From contig VFKT01000347.1 in assembly GCA_009885395.1 (NCBI GenBank), positions 1-35,607 on the forward strand: a stretch of 35,607 nt of DNA. The letters run 5' to 3'. How positions within the stretch are numbered: position 1 is the stretch's first letter; every line of letters begins with the position of its first letter. The notes under the pieces are model-generated. The model searched no databases and was not told the DNA's origin. It saw only the letters and a list, made by a program, of their open reading frames with translations. This document shows, one piece after another, positions 17,801-25,827 of this stretch. The position numbers and the translations under genes are program-made. Origin of the DNA: Deltaproteobacteria bacterium. GTDB lineage: Bacteria > Desulfobacterota > Binatia > UBA12015.

Positions 17801-18016
17801 CACGGCCTCTTCTATGGGCTTGGTGATTCGGCCTTCGACTTCCTCGACCGACGATCCGGGCAAGGTGGTGATGACGGAGGTGTAGGGGAACTCTATTTTT
17901 GGGTAGAGATCGGTGCCGAGCTGTCCGAACGAGAGCAGGCCCATGACGACGATGACCCCGACCAGCATGGTCGCGAAAACAGGTCGGCGGATGCAGATTT
18001 CGGCCAAGCGACTCAA
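14864..18016 (-). CDS. RND efflux transporter permease (AcrB/MexB-like)
   Basis: 1050 aa; MSRLAEICIRRPVFATMLVGVIVVMGLLSFGQLGTDLYPKIEFPYTSVITTLPGSS...DDAVVVLENIHRHVEEKG...GKDFIPTDDQGEFEV. Confidence 0.95.
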   Translation of the reverse strand: MSRLAEICIRRPVFATMLVGVIVVMGLLSFGQLGTDLYPKIEFPYTSVITTLPGSSVEEVEGRITKPIEEAVTQVEGIDYIHSSSSEGLSSVLVAFELERDSAQAAQDVRDKLAFASGRLPREADAPRVTRFDFNAVPVLGLAVAGDRDPRELTEIAERRIKENLQTVRGVGAVELVGTQKRAIQIVVDSDRLDSYGLSITQVRAALRTQNVELPGGRVDQGSRELVLRTLGRVRSVSEFGSLVVGTLGDRPVMLSDIASIEDGSIEARSHATLDGRPALLLNVRKQSGANTTEVAQRVRQRLAEIVPTLPPDIRIETVKDQSRFISASIDEARFHLLLGGILVALSTIFFLRDWRSTVIAALAIPTSLIGTFTFLWMMDFTINNLTLLGLILSIGVVIDDAVVVLENIHRHVEEKGKSPFQAAIDGTKEIGLAVLATTLSLIVIFVPLAFMSGMSGRFLHEFGLTVAVAIFISMIISFTLTPMLCSRFLRPPAPGKELSRNKGIYAAIENGYAALLAASLRRRWIVVAMSAVVILSTIPIFMAIGKDFIPTDDQGEFEVSLQAPEGFTLSRTQTNVAELAGRISKLTGVRNALVQVGGGGFGDGEGDVTAASIYVKLAPLDERELSQREVMILAREVASEFPDLRASIQESNPFGGSRRSDFEFDIVGPDLTTLARLGQTLADRLRTMPGYVDVDLTLALRKPEIQVDIDRERAADLGIRVEDIASTLRTLVGGETVGFLEEDDTQYDVQMRAALPFRDDPRAILDLKVARPNGELVPLSSVITISEDRGPAQIRRLDRQRRVTISANLEGVALSDAVQTAQEIVKEAGLPPHHGVRLSHNAKQMAQMASNFGFAFLLSAIFMYMVLAAQFESFIYPISILVSLPLSVPFALLSLLLIGENLNLYSILGLFMLFGIVKKNGILQIDYTNQLRAAGMARDEAILLANRVRLRPILMTTVMLVLGMVPIAIGRGPGAASRASMADVIIGGQTLCLVLTLLGTPVAYSLLDDLGELWGRLRAKRRATGSSNLAASSSGDAILPPTPEGAAGG

Positions 18017-19122
18017 GAGTTATGCTCCGTCTGGCCAGGGTTCGCCGCCTGGCGGACGGCGACGGGCGAGCCTTCCGTCAGGTGGGATAGGGCGCTGGTG
18101 GCGATACGCTCGCCGGCCTCTAGTCCCGAGATGACCTCGACCCGGGTGTCGACCCGGTCGCCGATTTCCACCTGACGCGAGTGGGCCAGGCTGTCCTTAC
18201 CGACCACCCAGACGCGCTCGACCCCGGCCAGTCGGGTCACGCTCTCGGCCGGAATGAGCAGGGCGGTCTCGTTGCGTGTGACGATCTCGGCCTTGACGAA
18301 GAAGCCCGGTTTGAGTCGGCCCCCCAGGTTCGGGATCCAGGCTTCGACAACCAGGGCCCGTCGGTCGGGGTCTGCGGCCGGGCTGATGCGGGTCAGCTTG
18401 CCCTTGAGGAGATCGTCGGGAAAGGCGGCGACGCGGCCACGGACAGCCGCGCCAACAAGGATTTCGGACGCATAGCGCTCGGGAACATCGCCTCGGAGAC
18501 GAAGCGGGTTCTCGGCGACCAGGACGAAAAGTGGCGTTCCGGTGCGGACAAAGCTGCCGACGTCGGCGAGCCGCTCGGCGATGCGACCGGCAAAGGGTGC
18601 CCGGATCGTCGAATGGGCGAGGTTGATGGCGAGGACATCGCGCCGCGCTTCGGCCATTGCACTTTGGCTCACGAACTCATCGAATTTTTGCTGCGAATCC
18701 AGGCCGCGTTTGAGCAGCTTGGCCGCCCGTTTCTCTTCGGCGCGGGCCTTGAGAAGGAGAGCCTCGGCCTCGCGCAGATGCGCTGCGATCGTCGTTCCGT
18801 CAAGCTGTGCCAGTACTTCATCTTGCTGCACGGTGTCGCCGAGATCGGCATCCACCGAGAGCAGGCGACCATCGGTCTCGGCAGCCACCCGGGCCTCTGC
18901 ATTGGCGGTGAGCGTGCCGACCAGCGAGACCGTGCGCTCCAGTTGCTCTGCCGCGACGGGTGCCAGCGTGACGAAGACAGCTTCGACATCGCCTGAAGTC
19001 TTGCCGTCGGCAGCAGGATTCGTCGGACTGCACGCGCTGGCGAGGCCAAGCAGGGTCATCCCGGCCCAGGCAAGGGCGGCCTTTCGAACCCGGCTGTTTT
19101 CTCCGGGCATAGGAAATTTCAT
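18013..19122 (-). CDS. RND efflux periplasmic adaptor (membrane fusion protein)
   Basis: Lipoprotein-like N-terminus (LLGLASACSP), biotinyl-lipoyl-like VAAETDGRLLSVDADLGDTVQQDEVLAQLD, STIRAPFAGRI; 4-nt overlap with permease. Confidence 0.92.
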   Translation of the reverse strand: MKFPMPGENSRVRKAALAWAGMTLLGLASACSPTNPAADGKTSGDVEAVFVTLAPVAAEQLERTVSLVGTLTANAEARVAAETDGRLLSVDADLGDTVQQDEVLAQLDGTTIAAHLREAEALLLKARAEEKRAAKLLKRGLDSQQKFDEFVSQSAMAEARRDVLAINLAHSTIRAPFAGRIAERLADVGSFVRTGTPLFVLVAENPLRLRGDVPERYASEILVGAAVRGRVAAFPDDLLKGKLTRISPAADPDRRALVVEAWIPNLGGRLKPGFFVKAEIVTRNETALLIPAESVTRLAGVERVWVVGKDSLAHSRQVEIGDRVDTRVEVISGLEAGERIATSALSHLTEGSPVAVRQAANPGQTEHNS

Positions 19123-19736
19123 TGGGGTACCTCCGTGATCTCCGGGTCACGCCCGAGCGCGCCGTACAGAAAGAGACGAGAAATTTGTCTGGCAAGATGG
19201 GGGATCGCATCCCCGTCCTGGTGGTTGACGAGCAGAAGCAGAGCGGAGCGCACCATGCCGAGCAAGAGTTCGGCGGCAATCACGGGTTCTGCTGCCAGCG
19301 GCCGACCGTTCAGGCGTTCCCGCTGCAGCGTGTGGGCGATGGCGCTCGTGACCTCAGTGCGCTGGCGCAGCCAGGCCTCGCGATCTTCGGCCGGCAGGCG
19401 GTGCTCAAAGCGCTGCATCAGGGCCAGGAACTCGCCCTTGTCGGCGAAGTAGGCCAGCATCCGGGCCACGGCGTGCTCGATCAGGTCTTCGAGCCGGGAG
19501 TCGGCGTCGAACATGCGCAGGAACTCGAGATGCGTCGCCTCGGCGCCTCGGACGACGCTGGCCAGTAGGAGTTCCTCCTTGGTCGGGAAATAGCGGTAGA
19601 GGGTGCCCTTTCCGACCCCGGCACGGGAGGCGACATCGTCCATCAGCACCTGGTCGTAATCGCGTTGGGCGAACTCGCAGGAGGCGGCGGCGAGAATTTC
19701 CTCTCGCTTCAGGTCGGTTTTCTGTCGTCCACGCAT
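19119..19736 (-). CDS. TetR/AcrR-family regulator
   Basis: MRGRQKTDLKREEILAAASCEFAQRDYDQVLMDDVASRAGVGKGTLYRYFPTKEELLLA. Confidence 0.95.
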   Translation of the reverse strand: MRGRQKTDLKREEILAAASCEFAQRDYDQVLMDDVASRAGVGKGTLYRYFPTKEELLLASVVRGAEATHLEFLRMFDADSRLEDLIEHAVARMLAYFADKGEFLALMQRFEHRLPAEDREAWLRQRTEVTSAIAHTLQRERLNGRPLAAEPVIAAELLLGMVRSALLLLVNHQDGDAIPHLARQISRLFLYGALGRDPEITEVPQ

Positions 19737-19841
19737 GGGTTTTGCCACGTTCCCTGGAAAAGCCTGCGCCGCCTGGTCGCAACTGGACCCGGATACATGA
19801 CGCAACGCGCTATCGCACGGACGCTCTCCGCTAAGATCGAT

Positions 19842-19855
19842 ACTGACTGGTCAGT
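19842..19855 (-). promoter_or_regulatory. Candidate TetR-type operator ACTGACTGGTCAGT
   Basis: 6-bp perfect inverted arms (ACTGAC/GTCAGT) about 106 nt upstream of the TetR gene, in the divergent intergenic region. Confidence 0.65.
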
Positions 19856-19972
19856 CCCGTTTATCAGAGGGGCGCAGCTTGAGCAAGACCCTGATCGACC
19901 GATCTCCCGCGAGAAAATTAAAGAAAATTGAAAATATTAAACGCACGTCCCCGCTTGAACGGCGGACGCGGG

Positions 19973-20734
19973 ATGCCTTCAGTGGCGCTTATGAACATCC
20001 AGCGCTCCGAACATGAGGGCGGTGTCCGCTTGCTGCGGATCGACCGACCACCGGCCAATGCGATCAATACCGAGTTCCTTTCGGCGCTTTTCGCTGAAAT
20101 GGAGGCCTGTGAGGCCGATCCCGCAGTGCGGGCGGTGGTGGTGGGCAGCGCGGCCCGGTTCTTCTCGGCGGGCCTGGATTTGAAAGAAATCATGGCCAAG
20201 GGGCCGGGCCAGATGGCCGCTCTGGGCGGCGCGGGCGATGGCATCTACCGCCTCTGGCGCCTCCCCAAGCCAACCATCGCCATGGTCGAGGGCCACGCGC
20301 TGGCCGGCGGGGCGATCCTGATGCTGGCGTGTGATTTCCGGATCGCGGTCCGCGGTTCGTACCGGATCGGCGTCACCGAGAGCGCGCTCGGCCTGCCGCT
20401 GCCCAACGGAGCCTTTCAGATCGCCCGCTACGCTTTGCCCCCGCAGCACCATCATCGCGTCCTGCTCGAGGGCGAAGGTTTCGGGCCCGAGCGCGCGCTC
20501 GAACTTGGCTTGATCCACGAATTGGTTGAACCGGCAGCGGTCGAGGCCCGCTGCCTCGCTCTGGCGGCCAAGCTCGGTGCCTATCCCGAATCTGGTTACG
20601 GCTACCAGAAGGCCAAGCTGCAGGCCGAAGCGAACCGCGCACTGGTCGAGCCGCCGCCTCTCGGTACGGATCGTTTCGAGGCGACGGGCTTGACGCCCGA
20701 AGTGTTTGCCCGCTTGATGCCAGCCAAGATCTGA
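19973..20734 (+). CDS. Enoyl-CoA hydratase/isomerase family protein
   Basis: VRAVVVGSAARFFSAGLDLKEI...PTIAMVEGHALAGGAILMLACDFRIAV...ESALGLPLP: crotonase fold motifs. Confidence 0.9.
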   Translation: MPSVALMNIQRSEHEGGVRLLRIDRPPANAINTEFLSALFAEMEACEADPAVRAVVVGSAARFFSAGLDLKEIMAKGPGQMAALGGAGDGIYRLWRLPKPTIAMVEGHALAGGAILMLACDFRIAVRGSYRIGVTESALGLPLPNGAFQIARYALPPQHHHRVLLEGEGFGPERALELGLIHELVEPAAVEARCLALAAKLGAYPESGYGYQKAKLQAEANRALVEPPPLGTDRFEATGLTPEVFARLMPAKI

Positions 20735-20821
20735 TGCGGATGAAGCGCGCATGAGATCGTTCGCGCCGAGCGTCTCGACGTCTGCGCTGCCCAAGCGGCA
20801 GCAGATGCGCAACGGCCTCGC

Positions 20822-21811
20822 ATGACAGAACCCGCGGTGCGCCTTGGCCTGATCGGCGCCGGTAAGCATGGCGCGCGTTACCTGAACCACGCCCATAGCG
20901 ACGTGGCCGGCTTGCGCTTGACCGGTCTTTGCCGTCGCGACAAGGCTGCCGGCGTGACCCAGGCAAGCGAGGTGGATGCCCGCTTTTTCGACTCGATCGA
21001 GGCTTTGATCGGTGCGCCGGAGGTCGATGCGGTTGCGGCAGTGGTTCCGCCGGGGCTGCACCCGCGCATCGTGGAGCTTTGCATCGACGCACAAAAGCCG
21101 CTCTTGCTCGAGAAGCCGATGGCGACAGATGCGGCGAGCGCTCGGGCCTTGCGTGATGCGCTGACGGTGGCAGGCCTGCCCTGCCTGGTGGCGCAAACAC
21201 TGCGTTGGTCGGCGGTGGTGCGGCGCGTGGTCGAACTTGCGCCTGAGATTGGCCGCCTGCACCAGATCGTGCTGGGTCAGAGCTTCGAGCCGAGCCGACT
21301 CGACTGGCTCGATGATCCGGCACTTTCGGGTGGCGGCAATGTTTTGCATACCGGGGTGCATGGTTTCGACCTTTTACGACACTTGACAGGCGGCGAAGTC
21401 GTCTTTGCCTTCTGTCGAACCGCGCGGATCTTCACCCACTCGAGCGAGGACCTCTTCTCCGCCGTACTTGAAGTCGAGGTGCCCGATGGCCCCGCTATTC
21501 AGGCACTGGTTTCGGCAGCCCGAACCACCCGTTCGCGCTATGGTGAGATCCGCTTGATCGGTGAAGGCGGGCAGATCAACGCCGACCATGTGCTCGGCCG
21601 GGTGGAACGCCTCGAGGGGCGGGGCCCTGTATCGGTCGAAGCCGTGCCCGAAAGGCCGACAGTCGTGGCCGTGCTCCGCGATTTCGTCGAGGTCGTACGC
21701 CGGCGTTGCCCCCCGCCCGTGACGGCGGCCGATGGTGCGGCGGCGGTGGCGATCGCGGAGGCGTGTTATCGCTCGGCGGAATCCGGTGCGCGCGTCAAGG
21801 TGACGGCCTGA
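20822..21811 (+). CDS. Gfo/Idh/MocA-family oxidoreductase
   Basis: VRLGLIGAGKHGARYLNHA...DAVAAVVPPGLHPRIVELCIDAQKPLLLEKPMA. Confidence 0.9.
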   Translation: MTEPAVRLGLIGAGKHGARYLNHAHSDVAGLRLTGLCRRDKAAGVTQASEVDARFFDSIEALIGAPEVDAVAAVVPPGLHPRIVELCIDAQKPLLLEKPMATDAASARALRDALTVAGLPCLVAQTLRWSAVVRRVVELAPEIGRLHQIVLGQSFEPSRLDWLDDPALSGGGNVLHTGVHGFDLLRHLTGGEVVFAFCRTARIFTHSSEDLFSAVLEVEVPDGPAIQALVSAARTTRSRYGEIRLIGEGGQINADHVLGRVERLEGRGPVSVEAVPERPTVVAVLRDFVEVVRRRCPPPVTAADGAAAVAIAEACYRSAESGARVKVTA

Positions 21812-21835
21812 AGGCCCGGTGTGGAGGAAGCTGCG

Positions 21836-22141
21836 ATGGCGCTTTTCGTATTGATCGGCCGTGATGGCGAAGGTGGGACGGCACGCCGCAAGGAGGTGCG
21901 GCCTCGCCATCTGGAGCACCTCGGGCCACTCGCCGACGCCGGCCGCATCGTGATCGCTGGCCCTTTTTTTGAGGACGACGGCACGACGCCACGCGGCAGC
22001 GTAGTGGTCTTTGAGGCAGATTCCCTTGAGGCGGCCCGCGCCCTCGCGGCCCGCGATCCCTATGTGGTGGAAGGCGTTTTTGGCTCGGTCGAGGTGCAGC
22101 CGATGGCGCGTGTCTTTCCGGTCGCGAAAGCTTCGACGTGA
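21836..22141 (+). CDS. YciI-family protein
   Basis: MALFVLIGRDGEGGTARRKEVRPRHLEHLGPLADAGRIVIAGPFFEDDG...AARDPYVVEGVFGSVEVQPM. Confidence 0.85.
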   Translation: MALFVLIGRDGEGGTARRKEVRPRHLEHLGPLADAGRIVIAGPFFEDDGTTPRGSVVVFEADSLEAARALAARDPYVVEGVFGSVEVQPMARVFPVAKAST

Positions 22142-23076
22142 GTGCGGCTGGAGGGAGGGCGGCGTTGATCGCCGAGAATTCGGATCGTGGCTGGCATACG
22201 CCAGGTGCAGAACTCGCGTGGAGCGAATCCGTTGGTTTTCGCTTTGCCGACCCGGCGAGCCGATTGGGCGTGGTGGCCCGGCTGGGCGTGCACCCGAACG
22301 AGGGATCGGTTGACGTCGCCATCGATATTTTCATGCCCGACGGCAGCTTTGTCGCCGTCCGGCAGATCGGGCCCTGGCGCGACGGCGTTGCGCCTCTCAT
22401 TGAGGGCTTCGAGATTCAGGCCGTCGAGAGCGAGGATCGCTGGCGTCTTTTTTGTGACGGCGCGGCGCATTCACTGCCCGAAGCTGCGGTGGCCGACCAG
22501 CCCGCGGCCTGGAAGAGCTCGCGGATCGAGCGGGTGATTCTCGAACTCGAATGGCAAGCCTGCGCCGAGCCGCTGCAGTCTGGCGGCGGGGGAACCCGCT
22601 TCACGCAGGCGGGTCGGATGCGTGGCGAGATGTGGGTCTCTGGCGATCATTTTATACTTGACGTGCCCGCCCTGCGCGACCGAAGCTGGGGCCCACGACG
22701 GCTGGAACTCCCCGAGAGTCGAGCCCTGCTCTGTTGTCTCGCCGACGGCGAGGGCGGCTTCGAGATCGAGACACTCCGGCGCGAAGGCGAGTCCGCTCCG
22801 GGGACGTCGGGCTGGATCGTCATCGGAGGCGAGGCGCGCGCTCTGGCTGAACTCGAGTTGGTCGAAGATGGCGAGGGCAGTGCCGTGCAGGGGCTGCGGG
22901 CCAGTCTCGGCCTCCTCGATGCGGCGAAGCTCAGCCGCGAGGCCCGGGTGATCGTCATGGCACCCCTGCCGGGTCGGCGTAACGACGCCGCGTTCCTTTT
23001 GCGCGAGTGTTTCGTCGAGTGGGCGGGCGAGGGCGGCACGGCGCTTGGCTTCGCCGAACTTCTCAGCCGGACCTGA
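22138..23076 (+). CDS. Conserved hypothetical; CrtC/lipocalin-like beta-rich protein (tentative)
   Basis: GTG start overlapping the YciI stop (GTGA); sequence style (SVGFRFADPASRLGVVARLGVHPNEGSVDVAIDIFMPDG) suggests a hydroxyneurosporene-synthase/DUF7064-like fold; not certain. Confidence 0.6.
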   Translation: MSAAGGRAALIAENSDRGWHTPGAELAWSESVGFRFADPASRLGVVARLGVHPNEGSVDVAIDIFMPDGSFVAVRQIGPWRDGVAPLIEGFEIQAVESEDRWRLFCDGAAHSLPEAAVADQPAAWKSSRIERVILELEWQACAEPLQSGGGGTRFTQAGRMRGEMWVSGDHFILDVPALRDRSWGPRRLELPESRALLCCLADGEGGFEIETLRREGESAPGTSGWIVIGGEARALAELELVEDGEGSAVQGLRASLGLLDAAKLSREARVIVMAPLPGRRNDAAFLLRECFVEWAGEGGTALGFAELLSRT

Positions 23077-23103
23077 GCGGCGCGTCAGACGCTCAGGATG
23101 AAC

Positions 23104-23123
23104 AGCCCCGCTGTGGGGCTTTG
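23104..23123 (+). terminator. Candidate terminator
   Basis: AGCCCC-GCTGT-GGGGCT followed by TTG; 28 nt after the 23076 stop. Confidence 0.45.
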
Positions 23124-23178
23124 TCCGGCCCGGCAGGGCTGAATCCACGCGAGGGCCTGGCTCTCCTTGCCGGCCTTC

Positions 23179-23201
23179 CCCGGAGACGTTCCGGGTTTGT
23201 T
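23179..23201 (+). terminator. Candidate second tandem terminator
   Basis: CCCGGA-GACGT-TCCGGG then TTTGTT. Confidence 0.4.
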
Positions 23202-23275
23202 CCGATTCGCGTTCGCGCGCAAAACCGCCCAGAATCCCATCTGCCTGCCGTGCGGGTGAGCAATTTTTGGAAGTT

Positions 23276-23295
23276 TTATGCGTTGCGACGCATAA
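23276..23295. promoter_or_regulatory. Perfect inverted repeat upstream of padR (candidate operator)
   Basis: TTATGCGT-TGCG-ACGCATAA in an AT-rich island, about 125 nt before the PadR start. Confidence 0.5.
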
Positions 23296-23421
23296 GAATA
23301 AAAAAGTCCCCGGTTCAGATTGACAGCCCTTGAGTTTGGGTGGACGCTGCGCCTTGCAGCACCGTACCCCCGATCCACCCGTTTCATTCACAAACAATCA
23401 ATCCGGTCCGGAGGTGTAGTC

Positions 23422-24024
23422 ATGTCGATTCGTTTTGCGGTTCTGGGTCTTCTCTCGGAGGGGCCGCTGCACGGCTACGCCATCCGGGCCCGGTTCGAGC
23501 AACGGCTCGGTGAGCTTTGGGAGCTCAACTACGGTCAGGTTTACGGGATTCTCGCCGCGCTCGAAGCCGATGGCCTCGTCAGTGCCACGGAGGAGAGCGT
23601 CGGGCGGCGGCTCCGACGGATCTACGCGATCAGCACCAAAGGCAATCAAACTTTGCAGAGCTGGATGCGGGGTCTGGACTCGCGCGGCAGGCCGTTTCGC
23701 GACGATTCCTTCCTCCGTCTCCTGCTCACAAAACCTGACGATCTGAGTGATTGCAAGCAGTTTTTTGATATCGAGCGCCGCCGTACCTGGCGGGAGTTGC
23801 GAGATCTCGTCGATCGTCGCGACGCCGAGGAATCCTCGGAGGACTGGCGTTCGGTGGTGACGCGTCTTTACCTCGATGCGGCGATTCTCCACCACGAGGC
23901 GCGCATCAAGGCTCTTGATCGCTGTCGCGAGGTGCTTTCCGGGAAGTTGGCACCGGCGGCGGAGGCCGTTGTCCAGCCGCCGGTGCTGGCACGCGCGGCA
24001 CAGGGGCGGGGGGCGACTCGATGA
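23422..24024 (+). CDS. PadR-family transcriptional regulator
   Basis: MSIRFAVLGLLSEGPLHGYAIRARFEQRLGELWELNYGQVYGILAALEADGLVSAT: canonical PadR wHTH. Confidence 0.93.
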   Translation: MSIRFAVLGLLSEGPLHGYAIRARFEQRLGELWELNYGQVYGILAALEADGLVSATEESVGRRLRRIYAISTKGNQTLQSWMRGLDSRGRPFRDDSFLRLLLTKPDDLSDCKQFFDIERRRTWRELRDLVDRRDAEESSEDWRSVVTRLYLDAAILHHEARIKALDRCREVLSGKLAPAAEAVVQPPVLARAAQGRGATR

Positions 24025-25049
24025 ATGTCGCCCTGCAAAACAGTCAAGTCATTTCTGTTTCAGCGCACGACGATCGCAGCGAGCCCGGGTTTGAGCGGCT
24101 CGCCCGGCTCACGTCTTTCCTCGAAGGGCGCCTGGGGGAATGGGATCATCTCCCCTCCCTGGTCCGGGTCCAGCTTCTCGGCGGAAAACGCTTGAGAGCG
24201 AGGCTGCTCTTTGCCGCTGCGCCTCCGGGTGACCCTGAACAATCGCAAGCCATGGTGCGTGCGGCTGCGGCCGTAGAACTGGTTCATGCCGGATCTTTGC
24301 TGCACGACGATATCGTTGACCAGGCCTCCCGACGGCGGGGTCATTGTGCCGCCTACCGACTTTATGGGGAGCGTTTTGCCACGCGGGCCGGCACCTTCGT
24401 CATGGAGGAGGCAACGGTGCTTTTCGCCGGCCTGCCGCTCGACGCCCGGCTCGCCTTTGCCCGCGCCGCACGCGCAGCGAGCCTCGGCCAACTCGCGGAG
24501 ATTGCGCATACGGGCAATCTTGAACTCGGCCTGCGCGAACGCTTGCAAATCATGGATGGTAAGACAGCCGTCATCTTTCAGCTTGCGGCCCGACTCGGGG
24601 CGATGCTGGGCGGGGCGGGCTCCAATGTGGTGCGGACTTCCGCGGCGGTAGGCCGCTGGTTTGGTTTCCTCTTCCAACTCGCCGACGATGTCGAAGACCT
24701 TTGTGCCTCGGCCGAGGCGCTGGGCCGCCCACCGGGATCAGATCTGCGCAGTGGTGTGGTGACGCTGCCGGTGGTCTTTCTGGTCGAGGCCCGGGGTGCG
24801 GCCGCCTTCGGCAGCGCGCAGTCGCTGGCGTGGCGAGCCGAGGAGCCTCTGGCGGCGCGGGATTTGAGGGCACTCTTTCGAGACGCGGGGGCCTTTGCCC
24901 GCGCTCGCGTGCTCGGCATCCGGTGGGCCGACCGGATCGAGAAGATGCTCGAGGACCTCCCGGACGGTCCGGGTCGATGCTGGATTCTAAATCTGACCAA
25001 ACAGGTCGAGCGGGTGCTGCTGGAGCGTCTCGAGGTGGCCGATGACTGA
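24021..25049 (+). CDS. Polyprenyl (trans-isoprenyl diphosphate) synthetase family protein
   Basis: GGKRLRA, SLLHDDIVDQASRRRG (first DDxxD), DGKTAVIFQLAARLGA, FLFQLADDVEDL (second DDxxD); 4-nt ATGA overlap with padR. Confidence 0.9.
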   Translation: MNVALQNSQVISVSAHDDRSEPGFERLARLTSFLEGRLGEWDHLPSLVRVQLLGGKRLRARLLFAAAPPGDPEQSQAMVRAAAAVELVHAGSLLHDDIVDQASRRRGHCAAYRLYGERFATRAGTFVMEEATVLFAGLPLDARLAFARAARAASLGQLAEIAHTGNLELGLRERLQIMDGKTAVIFQLAARLGAMLGGAGSNVVRTSAAVGRWFGFLFQLADDVEDLCASAEALGRPPGSDLRSGVVTLPVVFLVEARGAAAFGSAQSLAWRAEEPLAARDLRALFRDAGAFARARVLGIRWADRIEKMLEDLPDGPGRCWILNLTKQVERVLLERLEVADD

Positions 25050-25827
25050 GGGGCGGGCGGGATTGGAAGCCGCGTTGCTGGGTCTTCTCCGGCTCGAGAG
25101 GCCCGATGTGCCGCTGCTCCTCTTGGCCGCCTGGGCTGCAGAAACCTCGAGAACAACAACTGTAAATTTCGGCTGGCCGCTGCACGACCCGAGTCTGGAG
25201 CCTTCGGCTGCTGTAACCTCGATCGCGTTGCGTCTTCAGGTTTCACTCGAAGAGTTCGACCCTGGGCTTGGCCGCCATTTTGGGAATCTCTGGCGAACGG
25301 GTGACGTGCGTCTGCTGCTTACGGCAGGGGCCATTTCCCTGGTGGCAGAGAGCGAGCCCGTGCCTGGGCCGGCGGTATTTGGACTGCTCCGTGCCCTTGC
25401 CTTGCAGGGGCTGATCACCTGGCTTGAGGATGAAGCCGGGCGGGTCGGGGGAGTACCCTGGGAGGTCGCCATCCTTGCTTCGGATTGCGCACTTGCGGAA
25501 TGGATGACCGAGATTGCACCGCTCCCGGACGGTTGCGCGCAGCGCGTCTCGCAGGCCTTTGCCTTGCAACGGGCCGCACGGATCCGCCTGGGTGGGGTCC
25601 CCGATCCGCATCGGAGCAGATCTGATCTGGGCCGGCGTCGAACGGCAGGCGGAGAGTTGGAACGCGACCTTGGCGCGCCCGGGCGTGCGGTTGCAGGGGC
25701 CTTGCTCGAGTGCGGATTACGGCCGGAGGCAAAAGGAATTCGTGGGGAAATGCTCGCGGCAGCGGTCTGGCTGGGCACGCTCGCGGTCCTTTCCGCGACC
25801 GCGCGAAACGTGGAGAGGTCGTCTTGA
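25042..25827 (+). CDS. Hypothetical alpha-helical protein in prenyl synthetase/ABC operon
   Basis: ATG overlaps prenyl synthetase by 8 nt; TTGA overlap with downstream permease; no recognised motif or DDxxD. Confidence 0.65.
   Translation: MTEGRAGLEAALLGLLRLERPDVPLLLLAAWAAETSRTTTVNFGWPLHDPSLEPSAAVTSIALRLQVSLEEFDPGLGRHFGNLWRTGDVRLLLTAGAISLVAESEPVPGPAVFGLLRALALQGLITWLEDEAGRVGGVPWEVAILASDCALAEWMTEIAPLPDGCAQRVSQAFALQRAARIRLGGVPDPHRSRSDLGRRRTAGGELERDLGAPGRAVAGALLECGLRPEAKGIRGEMLAAAVWLGTLAVLSATARNVERSS

Noticed and set aside
19979-21361. 460-aa ORF on the minus strand
   Set aside because: Antisense shadow of the enoyl-CoA hydratase and Gfo/Idh/MocA genes; low-complexity composition typical of high-GC shadow ORFs.
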